A stretch of DNA of 48,113 nucleotides from NCBI GenBank assembly GCA_019747875.1, contig JAIEQI010000077.1, positions 1-48,113 on the forward strand, written 5' to 3'. A program made the translations under genes and the position numbers. The DNA is from Candidatus Obscuribacterales bacterium (GTDB lineage: Bacteria > Cyanobacteriota > Vampirovibrionia > Obscuribacterales > Obscuribacteraceae). This document shows positions 17,267-25,869 of the stretch, piece by piece. Each line of letters opens with the position of its first letter. Position 1 is the first letter of the stretch. The notes under the pieces were generated by a model. It was given only the letters and a program-made list of their open reading frames with translations. It did not search any database and was not told the DNA's origin.

Positions 17267-18862
17267 TCAGTCTTTTCGTTTTTTCTTTGCGGCAGACTCA
17301 ATCGCAGTTAACACTTGTGCTGCATCACTTGCTCGCTTCTTGCCTTTCAACCATTCAACATATTCTTTCTGCAGAAGGTCTTTCACTCTGACATAGACAG
17401 GTGTGTCGGGGTTAGAATCGATCAACATAGCAAAGGCGCTCTTGAACATCTTTTCAGCAGCCTTGCTATCACCTCTGCGCTCCTCGGCTATAGCTATACT
17501 AGCAATGGATTCAGCGAGCATTGGACGGCAATTGTTTCCATAGACCTTCTTACGCAATGCCAAGGCTTGCTCGAAGCTATCCTTCGCATAAGTAGGATTG
17601 CCCGACGCCAGATACAACTCGCCGCGGAGCTGATGCAGATTAGCGTAAAACGCATCGTGCGTTGGCTCCTCAAATCTCTGTCCCACGGCATAGGCTCGAT
17701 TTAAAAGTGCAGTTGCTCGATCACCTGACTTGACGGAAGTAAGCTCTGCCAATTCGAGCATAACTTCACCTAACAATTGATACGGCTTCTTCACTTCATG
17801 CTCGCATAATCGCAAAGCCAGTTGCAGCAAGCGCTGCTCTTTGCCTATGCGGCCAAGGAAACTATATGCGGTGGCACAGTCCGTGTTGAATTTCGCATCC
17901 TTGGCCGCCTCGCAAATGTCAACGGCAGACTTAGCTTCCTGAACAGCCTTATCTTCAGAGCCAGCTGCTTCGTAAATCAAAGCCAGCTGAATCTTGCAAT
18001 TCACAGCCTCGATACTATTCGGTCCATGCAGATGGCGGCTTAGCTGCTGCGCCACTCTGATGTTCTTCTCAGCGAGGTCCGGCTTGCCTGCACCAAGATA
18101 GGCACGACCCAACTCGTAATACGATCTTGCCATCAGAGGACTCAGACCGTCAGAGCTTTTGCCTTCCAGCTCAAGTGCCGATTTGAGAATCGTAATGGCC
18201 TGATTATAGTCGCCCTCTTCCAGCAGAAGTGTACCAAAGTTCTGAAAGCAGCGAGCTTTAGCGCTGGAAGCAGGAGGCACCCTGTCGAGCAATTCCCTGG
18301 TCTTCACAATTACAGTTCGTGCGCTTTTGAACTGACGCGCATCAAGCAATTCTCCAGCAACATCATTTGCTTTATCGCATACAGCTTGCACATCTCTTTC
18401 ATCGCTCGCCCCTTCAGATTTCACAGCAAGTTTATCGATCGAGGAAACTAGAGCCTGCACATTAGGTGCACGCAGCGAAATTTCTTCCTTCAGACGCTGG
18501 TCATCGCCCTTGCCTCCTCCTTCAGCACGGGTTAAATCCAACAGCTCATTCAAGCTGGCCAGTTCAAGGTTGACGTCGCGCCCATCACGAGCCAAATGCA
18601 GTGACTCTTCGAACTGCTCTCGCGCTTCCTTGAGCTGGCCTTTATCAAAGTACTCTTGGCCAGCCACATCCCGTCTTTGCCAATTCTGAAAATCAACATT
18701 TGCAGCCGGCTGCGGTCTTTGAATCATCACGAATGTAGCAATAATCGCAGCCGCTACTGCCGTCGCAGCAACAAATTCTGCGATGCGACGCGGCCACCAG
18801 GTCTTCTTCTGGATGACTGTCTCAAGCTTTCCACCACCTCTATCTTGCTGTTCTTGGTCCAA
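17267..18862 (-). CDS. Membrane-anchored TPR protein
   Basis: 531 residues. A short basic cytosolic N-terminus (KKTWWPRR) is followed by one membrane helix at about 28-46 (AEFVAATAVAAAIIATFVMI), then a long helical region of TPR-type repeats, clearest in FDKGQLKEAREQFEESL, YYELGRAYLGAGKPDLAEKNI, YEAAGSEDKAVQEA and YLASGNPTYAKDSFEQAL. The architecture equals the ectodomains of the kinase-TPR proteins in this window, minus the kinase. Start is TTG with AGGA seven bases upstream. Located between the two sedolisin paralogues, convergent with paralogue 1 and upstream of nothing obvious. Function: probably a protein-protein scaffold at the cell surface; partner unknown. Confidence 0.9.
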   Translation of the reverse strand: MDQEQQDRGGGKLETVIQKKTWWPRRIAEFVAATAVAAAIIATFVMIQRPQPAANVDFQNWQRRDVAGQEYFDKGQLKEAREQFEESLHLARDGRDVNLELASLNELLDLTRAEGGGKGDDQRLKEEISLRAPNVQALVSSIDKLAVKSEGASDERDVQAVCDKANDVAGELLDARQFKSARTVIVKTRELLDRVPPASSAKARCFQNFGTLLLEEGDYNQAITILKSALELEGKSSDGLSPLMARSYYELGRAYLGAGKPDLAEKNIRVAQQLSRHLHGPNSIEAVNCKIQLALIYEAAGSEDKAVQEAKSAVDICEAAKDAKFNTDCATAYSFLGRIGKEQRLLQLALRLCEHEVKKPYQLLGEVMLELAELTSVKSGDRATALLNRAYAVGQRFEEPTHDAFYANLHQLRGELYLASGNPTYAKDSFEQALALRKKVYGNNCRPMLAESIASIAIAEERRGDSKAAEKMFKSAFAMLIDSNPDTPVYVRVKDLLQKEYVEWLKGKKRASDAAQVLTAIESAAKKKRKD

Positions 18863-19010
18863 GATCAGGTCCTCGTGCGACTACCCCAAGATAGCACAAA
18901 GAAAGTACTTCTAATGGGTCCGAGTTACACGACGAGAGAAGCATTACTTGCAATGCACTAAGAATGAGAGAAGCCAACTTGTAATACCGCAATTGCTCTC
19001 AAGAGCTCAG

Positions 19011-19046
19011 AAGCCGGCAAGATGCCGGCGCTCCCGGGATCGAACA
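19011..19046. repeat. REP-like palindromic element, family A copy 3
   Basis: GCCGGCA-AGA-TGCCGGC (19013-19029) with the GCTCCCGGGATCGAACAG tail. The loop base differs from copy 1 and the arms are identical. Confidence 0.8.
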
Positions 19047-19152
19047 GATCTTGCTGCGAGCGTCGCACTTACAAACAGAAGTGTCGATTCTGCCAGCGTA
19101 GATGCTATGCCATAGTTAGCGCGAAAGAGCGACTCTGTCCTAAGTATGGAGC

Positions 19153-19169
19153 GCGGACGTCTCGTCCGC
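19153..19169. repeat. REP-like palindromic element, family B copy 2
   Basis: GCGGACG-TCT-CGTCCGC. It is preceded by AAGTATGGAGC, as at 42604-42614, and followed by CCATAAG. Confidence 0.8.
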
Positions 19170-19184
19170 CCATAAGTATGGGTA

Positions 19185-19201
19185 GCGGACGTCCCGTCCG
19201 C
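19185..19201. repeat. REP-like palindromic element, family B copy 3
   Basis: GCGGACG-TCC-CGTCCGC, 15 bases after copy 2 in the same orientation, forming a tandem pair with AAGTATGG between them. Confidence 0.8.
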
Positions 19202-19238
19202 GTTTAACTAAAACAAAGCCAAAGAGCGAATCGCTCGA

Positions 19239-21785
19239 CTAAGCACTCTTGCTGTTGTCAAAAGGCTTGGACTGCACAGACTTCATGAATGCGCGAACAT
19301 AAAGCGGGGTGGACAGCCTATCTGCAATGATTGCGTCGCGGAAAAGCGACCCATCGAGCGATCCCCATCCCGTGGTGGCGTCCCAGCCTTTCGTTGTTGA
19401 GTAGCCGTTGTTGTTGCCGCCGATTATGTCGTTGTAGAACTTGGCTCCGGATAATCCGCTCTTGTAGAGGAATGGATTCCACGGACCAATCGGTCTTCCG
19501 AATTCGCCACTGATCCGGGCATCCAGTGCTGCCAGCATCGGTGCCACGGCACTTGTGCCTCCGATCACATCATCGACCCCGTTGACCTTTATCTTCCATC
19601 CTGTTCGCGGATCGGCATTGCCGGAAATGTCTGGAACACCGCGCCCTTTGAAGTTCGGATTCTGCGGATTTTGCGGGAGATCAACGCCCTTTTGGTATTC
19701 AGGTACGCCGAATTTCTGACTAATGCCACCGCCAGTAGCACCACCACTACTGTTCCATACCTTCTCGGATTTGATCTTTCCATCCGGTCCAATCTCTAAC
19801 CTCGTGCCACCAGAAGCGGTGACATTCGGATCCGACGCCGGATAGTCCGCATTGAATTTTCCTGAAGGAGCTTTATCAACAGCGCCATCATCACCCGCTG
19901 CCGCAAATATAGAGATGCCCCTCAACGCAGCTTTCTTGAATGCCGCACTCATCCCCTTCAGACCCTGTTCAGTCCAACTTTCTTCGGGCGCCCCCCAACT
20001 GATACTTATCGAAGTTGTCGGCTTCTCACCCTTCTCAGGGAAGGTGGCGCGTGTGATTGCGTCAATGAAACCTTTGTCACTGTTCGGCGCAAAAATCACC
20101 TTTTGCTGAGCTTTCGGAGCAATAGCACCGATGATTTGCGAATCAAGGGAGACCTCACCATCGGCAGCTAAATTCGAACCAGTTTTGGTTGGCGCATTAC
20201 CAACGCTAATGACCTGAATTTTTGGCTCCGGCAATCCATGCTGCTTGTAATAAGCTGCCTCATTAGCCAAGTTGATACCACCACCGAGCTGGATAACAGC
20301 CACAGTGGATCCTTCACCCATATTGTTCTTAGGGAAGTTATAGGCATCGGCCACCTCAGTTGGAAGGTAGCCGCCTGGTTTGGCAGCTTTCGGCGCCTCG
20401 CCCGCTTTCGGGGCCTCTCCTGTTTTTGGAACATCGCCTGCTTTCGGCGCTTCGGGAATCGGTCTGCTGGTATCCGGAATGCCTCGGTTCTGATCACCCA
20501 GGATCTTGGTCTCGCCGGGTTTGGTATCAGTCACAATGCGCGTCTCATTCTTTGACTGAAGCGCAGCTTGTGCCTTGTTGTAATCAGCCAAACTTACAGA
20601 ATAATTCCTTGCATGCGGGCGATCGTCCAGACCGAACACACCCTCAATGTTGCGCTGCAATGTTTCAGGTAAAGCAAGCGCGCCTTCGCGACCTCGGAAG
20701 AGAATGCCATTACTTGTTCGATACTCGTTAAGTTGCGTATGAAACGCAGTTGTGAAGTCGGATGCGGTGCCTTTCAATACAACGCGGCCCGATCGCATGT
20801 CGGTTTCTGCAATTTTGAGATTGTTTGACTTAGCGAACTTGCTGACCTCTGTCAAAGCTTCTTCGCTGGCACCAAACTTCTCAACGAACTCTTGCTCAGT
20901 GAAAAAGCCACGCTGCCCGGATTTAACTCGACGCAAAGCTCTGTCCAGAGCCAAATCTGTTGCTTTGGATTTCAGCATTACAGTGGCTTCCATCTCTGCG
21001 CCAGGAGCGACTTCCCCCAGCAACGACCCATTCGGAGCCTTCTTATCAGAGGGCAAATAACGCGAGTAACCTTCCCGCAATTGCAGGCGCGGGTCTAAAC
21101 TGACGGTATTGGCGAGTTTGACCGGCTCGACAGTTTTCGTGATACCAACTGCATCAGTTACGGTCGTGCCCGCTTTGACGATTTTGTCTTGCATGCCATC
21201 CCAAAACGCCTGCTTTGCATTTGCAAAGCCATCAAGCCGTTCAGAAAGCAAAACACGTTCGGTGACACCAGCGCCTACCTTGTAGCCGACGGCAGCAATT
21301 GCTGAACTGACGATAAACTCACCACCAGCATTGCCTAGCTTCATTGCGGCGTTATCGATTTCGCCCATCGTTTTCGCTTCGCCAGCCTCTTTGTAGGCGT
21401 CCATGACGGGACGTGCAGCTTGGTATGTGAAATACAAACCAATTGCTCCTGCGGCGACTTTTCCGGCAATGCCTGTTTCCGGAAGTACAGTCTTCAAAAC
21501 AACGCCCATTGCAGCAGCCGCACCAAGAGTCTCCAGTGTCTCAAGCGGATGCGTGACACTATGAACAGTGGCATTCCAAACGCCTTCTGGAAGTTTCGAA
21601 ATACCTTTGCCTGTCACCAACCCGTACTTGGCCAACTTTGAATCCGGCGCAGCAGCATTCGCGAGCAAATCATGCTTGCTGGCAATTTGCCGAAAAACAG
21701 CGTCGTTGACTAGCTTTTCTCTAGCCGCGGCGGCTCCATCATCCGCGGGCAATTTGGTGTCTAGTTCTGTAACTTTCTCACCCAT
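19239..21785 (-). CDS. Sedolisin-type (S53) serine-carboxyl peptidase, paralogue 2
   Basis: 848 residues with the same four-part order as the gene at 14645: Gly/Ala-rich N-terminal region, pro-kumamolisin domain, linker, S53 domain. Catalytic residues are present: GEVSLD (about Glu544, Asp548), AAGDDGA and GGTSA (Ser745). The linker contains a degenerate tandem repeat of the unit EAPKAG/DVPKTG (about 400-460), a likely disordered tether. The conserved calcium-site region KFYNDIIGGNNNGYS is intact. GGAGG five bases before the ATG fixes the start. No signal peptide. The N-terminal region is nearly as well conserved between paralogues as the catalytic part (for example GIYFTYQA/GLYFTYQA and KLGNAGGEFIV in both), so it is functional. 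The substrate is unknown. Confidence 0.92.
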   Translation of the reverse strand: MGEKVTELDTKLPADDGAAAAREKLVNDAVFRQIASKHDLLANAAAPDSKLAKYGLVTGKGISKLPEGVWNATVHSVTHPLETLETLGAAAAMGVVLKTVLPETGIAGKVAAGAIGLYFTYQAARPVMDAYKEAGEAKTMGEIDNAAMKLGNAGGEFIVSSAIAAVGYKVGAGVTERVLLSERLDGFANAKQAFWDGMQDKIVKAGTTVTDAVGITKTVEPVKLANTVSLDPRLQLREGYSRYLPSDKKAPNGSLLGEVAPGAEMEATVMLKSKATDLALDRALRRVKSGQRGFFTEQEFVEKFGASEEALTEVSKFAKSNNLKIAETDMRSGRVVLKGTASDFTTAFHTQLNEYRTSNGILFRGREGALALPETLQRNIEGVFGLDDRPHARNYSVSLADYNKAQAALQSKNETRIVTDTKPGETKILGDQNRGIPDTSRPIPEAPKAGDVPKTGEAPKAGEAPKAAKPGGYLPTEVADAYNFPKNNMGEGSTVAVIQLGGGINLANEAAYYKQHGLPEPKIQVISVGNAPTKTGSNLAADGEVSLDSQIIGAIAPKAQQKVIFAPNSDKGFIDAITRATFPEKGEKPTTSISISWGAPEESWTEQGLKGMSAAFKKAALRGISIFAAAGDDGAVDKAPSGKFNADYPASDPNVTASGGTRLEIGPDGKIKSEKVWNSSGGATGGGISQKFGVPEYQKGVDLPQNPQNPNFKGRGVPDISGNADPRTGWKIKVNGVDDVIGGTSAVAPMLAALDARISGEFGRPIGPWNPFLYKSGLSGAKFYNDIIGGNNNGYSTTKGWDATTGWGSLDGSLFRDAIIADRLSTPLYVRAFMKSVQSKPFDNSKSA

Positions 21786-21835
21786 GTTTTCCTCCGACCC
21801 CCCAGGACAGAAAACCACCGGCATCGCTGCCAGTG
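21786..21835 (-). promoter_or_regulatory. Conserved leader hairpin of sedolisin 2
   Basis: On the minus strand CACTGGCA-GCGA-TGCCGGTG (21816-21835) is followed by TTTTCTGTCCTGG and GGAGG. It matches the leader of sedolisin 1 in hairpin, pyrimidine-rich follow-up and distance to the start. Confidence 0.5.
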
Positions 21836-22318
21836 TGAAATCATTTTTCTGTCAAAGCCTTTCTCCTAACATCCGACTATATACTTTGAATCTAGATATG
21901 TCGACAAAGAATTTGCGCAGAAGCCCGTCCTCATTACGGTTATCACGCATGCGGATGAGTGACTGCTAATAAAACCGGCGTCAAAAGCCGGGTTTATTAA
22001 CGCCGTCTGATTTTTCGCCCGGTTTTTCGTCGCTTTCTTAGACTGCGCTTACTTTCGCAGAACTTTCTTGAATGCTTTTTGTGTCACCAAAACTCTCAGC
22101 ACAAATCACCGAAAACGCTTACCGAGACACCCTCGGCAGGCGCCAGGGCCCGCGGAGCAGCAGGGTGAGCCCCGCCACATGCCACTAAGGATGACACCAT
22201 ATAGCCAGCTAGGAAGCGATACCACCTATAGCGCCACCGTGCGCTTAGCAGCGTCAGTCCGTGATACCACCAACGGCACTACCCCCTAGACACGACCGCA
22301 GGGAAGCAGCAACAGTGA
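21836..22318. other. Intergenic region with hairpins, no gene seen
   Basis: It contains the hairpin at 21968-21998 and twin hairpins with a common loop at 22216-22234 and 22261-22279. The stretch 22120-22300 is GC-richer than its surroundings and lacks a plausible reading frame. Confidence 0.5.
21968..21998 (-). terminator. Hairpin terminator candidate
   Basis: AATAAAACCGGC and GCCGGGTTTATT pair with one mismatch around GTCAAAA. On the minus strand the GC stem is followed by TTTTATT, suitable for ending transcription from the ankyrin gene direction, about 320 bases past its stop. Confidence 0.45.
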
Positions 22319-23944
22319 CTATTTCAAACGAGCGCTAAGAGCATTGCGATCCGCATCGGACAGCAATTTGTTGTCCTTGAGATAGCTTTCAGCAGTTCCC
22401 CCCTTCGAATCACGAGCTTTCTTCTCTGCACCGGAATCCAATAGATGATTTATCAAGGGGGCACTGGCGAAAGCGCATGCATACATTAATGGCGTTCGCT
22501 TTCCGATAGTATAGTTATAAAAACAAGTATCATTTGCTTTACCAGCCCCCTCACCGTCAGCAGGTGCCATGCCCTCATTTATTTTCGCGCCGGCAGCCAG
22601 AAGAACTTTCACCGTATCCAGGGCATCATATTGTATTGCCTGGATCAATGCAGTTTTGCCAACCATGTTTTGATAATTGACGTCAGCACCAGCTTTAATG
22701 AGAACAGAAACGACGTCGGGCCGAAGAACGGACGAGAAGAGGGGCGATTCTCCACCCTCGAAGGCACCAACGGGTTCTTCTTGCGGTTTAGGATTCAGCA
22801 CGGCGCCATTCTTTATTAGCGCTTCGATAACTTCCATCTTTGCATTGTTCAAAATGGAATAAGATAGGGCAGCAGTCGCCTCATCGGCATCAAGTGTTTT
22901 ACCAGCCAAGGATACGTTCATTTGCTCAAGTGTCAATTGATCTCTCGTAAAACATTGATAGATCGGAGACGAAACTTGCTCTTTCAAAGTTTCAGACGAA
23001 AAAATGCTCAAATAAACAGACGTGATGTGCCAGAGTGCAACATTAGCCGCTTTCGTAGCATCGGCAGCAGAAAGCCCAAATTCCTTTACGTAGTAGTCAG
23101 CCAGCTCGCGTTCTGCAGAAGGAAGAAGTTGGTTCCAATTTCTCCATTGGACCTTGTTCCATAGCTCGACATTTGACCAACGAGTCAAAAATTTCCCAAG
23201 GTCTGGATCACAACCACCTTCACTTTCCTCTTGCGATTTCCCAGCCAAAAATATTCTCGGCGCCAGACTAGCCTTCATGTCGGAAAGTGCAATGCGTCGC
23301 AGATGCGCATAAATAATAGTGCCTGTGCAACTGGAAGGGGGATCGCCCAAAATCGCCGAGTCAATTTCGATCAGTTTTACAACCGACGGCAGTTTTGCAA
23401 TCCCGCTATTCCTATTCCAAGTTGTTTCGAGATAGGAATCTCTCCTGGATCCCCAAAGGGAATCGAACGCAGCAAAAGCTTCTCGTGGATGATCTTTGAA
23501 AATAGAAACTGGAGCGGCCGGGGCCGTACTATAGGAAGCATCTGAAATCATGCGTAGATGCTTAAGGAGCGTAGCGAGACTGTCGTAATGATACTTCGTC
23601 TGCGGATCAATTTCCTCGCCAAACGCACTAGTATCATCTATCAGCTTAGAATGAATGGCTTTGTTCATGAGCGCATCGACCGTTCCTGCACGATTTTGCA
23701 CCGGCACCTTATTCGTAAAATACATGTACGCAAGATAGGCATATGCGGTCGGCTTATCCGAGAGTTTAAACATCTGCTCCGCTTTGGCCGGATTCGAATC
23801 TATGAGATTTACGGCCTGCTGCAGCATTGATGGCGAAGTGTCACCGGCCAATGAAGCGTGCGAATAATTTACGCCAATGCTGATCGCGATCACGGCTCCC
23901 GACAAAACCTTTAACAGGAACTTGGACATTAGCTCTTTTTGCAT
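22319..23944 (-). CDS. Secreted ankyrin-repeat protein
   Basis: 541 residues. A signal peptide is at about 6-30 (FLLKVLSGAVIAISIGVNYSHA). Residues 35-360 are helical with no family recognised; they include the segment PAKAEQMFKLSDKPTAYAYLAYMY, resembling a Sel1/TPR pair. Three to four ankyrin repeats follow: GESPLFSSVLRPDVVSVLIKAG, KTALIQAIQYDALDTVKVLLAAGAKIN and TPLMYACAFASAPLINHLLDSGAEKKARD. Two starts compete, the ATG at 23944 and the ATG at 23929 that begins the signal peptide proper; neither has a strong ribosome site. Probably a periplasmic or surface interaction protein; partner unknown. Confidence 0.9.
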   Translation of the reverse strand: MQKELMSKFLLKVLSGAVIAISIGVNYSHASLAGDTSPSMLQQAVNLIDSNPAKAEQMFKLSDKPTAYAYLAYMYFTNKVPVQNRAGTVDALMNKAIHSKLIDDTSAFGEEIDPQTKYHYDSLATLLKHLRMISDASYSTAPAAPVSIFKDHPREAFAAFDSLWGSRRDSYLETTWNRNSGIAKLPSVVKLIEIDSAILGDPPSSCTGTIIYAHLRRIALSDMKASLAPRIFLAGKSQEESEGGCDPDLGKFLTRWSNVELWNKVQWRNWNQLLPSAERELADYYVKEFGLSAADATKAANVALWHITSVYLSIFSSETLKEQVSSPIYQCFTRDQLTLEQMNVSLAGKTLDADEATAALSYSILNNAKMEVIEALIKNGAVLNPKPQEEPVGAFEGGESPLFSSVLRPDVVSVLIKAGADVNYQNMVGKTALIQAIQYDALDTVKVLLAAGAKINEGMAPADGEGAGKANDTCFYNYTIGKRTPLMYACAFASAPLINHLLDSGAEKKARDSKGGTAESYLKDNKLLSDADRNALSARLK

Positions 23945-24110
23945 AGCTCAATTCTCATATCAGCGGGTTCATCCAACAAGTCTAGTAAAACATCTTCGAA
24001 ACAAAAAAGTGTGAAAGCAGGTTGCTTCGCGCCTGCGATTCGAAACCGTAGACGCCCATAAATCAGGCACTTTACACGCGCTTGACAAAACCAAAATTGA
24101 GAATTAACGA

Positions 24111-24581
24111 CTAATCTCTGTTTTCAGCTCTCAGAACTTTTTCGACTTGATCGCGAGCAGCATCGCCCTCCGCGATTTTCACGCCCTTGTCATTGAAGAT
24201 GATGTAAGCCGGCAACGAATGGATGTTATATCGTTTCGCAAGCGGCGAGCCCCAATCAATGCCATCCGAGCCTGGACGATCCACATCAAACGAACGCACT
24301 GCAATATCCGGACGGCTCATATATAAAGTCTCTAACAACGGTTGCATCGCTTTGCACTTTGGACAATACTCGCTAGTAAAATCCATTACGGTATATCGCC
24401 CAAATACAAGCGAGTTTTTGATGTCGATGTCCTGCCCGGGGTTGCCGGCGTTCACCAGAATGTAGCCCTCGGCTTTGACAGGTTTACCTGTCAATCGAGT
24501 TGACAGCGACGCGCACGAGCTTAGCGCAAGCACAAAAGCAACTGCGATAAGGCTTGTGCAAAGTGAATTTCCCTTACGCAC
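24111..24581 (-). CDS. Thioredoxin-like lipoprotein
   Basis: 156 residues. A lipoprotein signal ends at the lipobox LSSC (Cys about 23). The thioredoxin fold shows MDFTSEYCPKCKAMQPLLETL, with an active-site CPKC, and a cis-Pro in LPAYIIF. This is a likely membrane-tethered disulfide reductase or oxidase outside the cytoplasmic membrane. The GTG start follows the TAA of the TPR gene without any spacer (TAAGTG). AAGGA, lying inside the last codons of that gene eight bases upstream, supports coupled translation. Partner proteins are not known from the window. Confidence 0.9.
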   Translation of the reverse strand: MRKGNSLCTSLIAVAFVLALSSCASLSTRLTGKPVKAEGYILVNAGNPGQDIDIKNSLVFGRYTVMDFTSEYCPKCKAMQPLLETLYMSRPDIAVRSFDVDRPGSDGIDWGSPLAKRYNIHSLPAYIIFNDKGVKIAEGDAARDQVEKVLRAENRD

Positions 24582-25688
24582 TTATTCAGTCCTTCCCATT
24601 GCCTTAAGCAATGATTGCAAGTTGTGTTTTGCATCAGCAAAATTGGGACTAATCTTCAACGCAGATTTATATTCCGCCTCAGCTAAATCTACCTTGCCCA
24701 GTTTGGCATACGCAACACCAAGATTGTTGTGAGCTTTTGCATTTTGAGGCGCATATTTGATTGCCGCCTGGTAGTGCCCAACCGACTGCTGAACTTGCCC
24801 TTGCCTCTGATAAAGAATACCCAAATTATAATGGGCATCAGCATAGGCGGGATCAATCTTAAGAGCTTGCCGATACTCTTCAAAAGCCTTCTGCACATTG
24901 CCTTGCGTAAAATATGTGATACCAAGCATGGTGTGCGCTTGAGCATATCCAAGATTGCGTTGCGCCTCCGAGCAATCAGGATTGATCTTTAGTGCATTTT
25001 GAAATGCGGTTATCGACTCTGGGAATTTTCCAAGCGACTGATAGGCAACGCCCATATTATTGTAAGCTTCAACGTAATTGGGATTATACAAAATCGCCTG
25101 CTGATATTCAGCCACAGCCTTCTCGTTGTGACCGTCTTGCTGGTAGATTCGGCCTAGACAATACCTGGAATGAAAATGGTGGGGATCAACTTTCAGAACT
25201 CTATCAAAGCCATCGATTGCTCGGTCCTTTTTTCCTAGTCGATCAAGCGTCAACGCGTAATTATATAAATACTCAGTATTGTGTCCGTCCAACTTGCACG
25301 CATCATCGAGAAGCTTCTCGGCTTCCTTGTAATTGCCTTGATCAAAATAAGCCACACCCAAATTGTATTTGGCATCGGCTAGGCGCGGGTCATCTTCAAT
25401 CGCCTTCTTGTACTCACTAAACGCAAGCTCTAACTTTCGTTGCTTGTGATAAATTTTGCCCAGCAAGTTATGCGCTTTTGCAAAGCGCGCATTGCTGGTG
25501 AGAATCGTAGACATATAACTTGCAGCTTCGCCAATTCGTCCCTGGTTGTACATTTGAAGTCCTTGCTCGTACAATCGCTCGGAATCTTCAGCCTGGGCGC
25601 CAGGCAAAAATCCAGTCAGTGCTACTGTACATGCAACAGCCAGAACAGCAGCAAAATGTCTTTTTGTCGGCGAAGTATTAGATCTCAT
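24582..25688 (-). CDS. Secreted TPR protein
   Basis: 368 residues. A signal peptide covers 1-33 (FAAVLAVACTVALTGFLPGAQA), then about nine canonical 34-residue TPRs through to the end, for example AKAHNLLGKIYHKQRKLELA, ADAKYNLGVAYFDQGNYKEA and AKAHNNLGVAYAKLGKVDLA. The repeats are regular and close to consensus, so a continuous superhelix is expected. It forms a two-gene unit with the thioredoxin-like lipoprotein that starts at its stop codon, suggesting the redox protein acts on or with a TPR-bound client. The gene is divergent from another secreted TPR gene at 25870, with 180 bases between them. Confidence 0.93.
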   Translation of the reverse strand: MRSNTSPTKRHFAAVLAVACTVALTGFLPGAQAEDSERLYEQGLQMYNQGRIGEAASYMSTILTSNARFAKAHNLLGKIYHKQRKLELAFSEYKKAIEDDPRLADAKYNLGVAYFDQGNYKEAEKLLDDACKLDGHNTEYLYNYALTLDRLGKKDRAIDGFDRVLKVDPHHFHSRYCLGRIYQQDGHNEKAVAEYQQAILYNPNYVEAYNNMGVAYQSLGKFPESITAFQNALKINPDCSEAQRNLGYAQAHTMLGITYFTQGNVQKAFEEYRQALKIDPAYADAHYNLGILYQRQGQVQQSVGHYQAAIKYAPQNAKAHNNLGVAYAKLGKVDLAEAEYKSALKISPNFADAKHNLQSLLKAMGRTE

Positions 25689-25869
25689 TGACCAGCGCCA
25701 GGTGCTCCCCAGTTATCATGGACGCAATCGACAAGAGCGCAAACGTCCTTATACAAATAGTACACGACTTGTAATAAATACATGAATATCATTAAAATGC
25801 AAAGTGCAGCGTTAAAGCTCTACTGACTGGGCATGGTGTTGTGTGAACGGAACAATGCGGACATTAGGC

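Larger units (their letters stand above)
18863..19238. other. Repeat-rich intergenic region
   Basis: It holds one family A and two family B REP-like elements, the densest cluster in the window, between the TPR gene and sedolisin 2. No gene is supported. Confidence 0.6.

Noticed and set aside
22290..22318. GGGAAGCAGC resembling the SRP RNA apical loop
   Set aside because: The opposite strand of the helix (CACGACC instead of CAGGNCC) does not fit, and the 3' half would have to lie inside the ankyrin gene.
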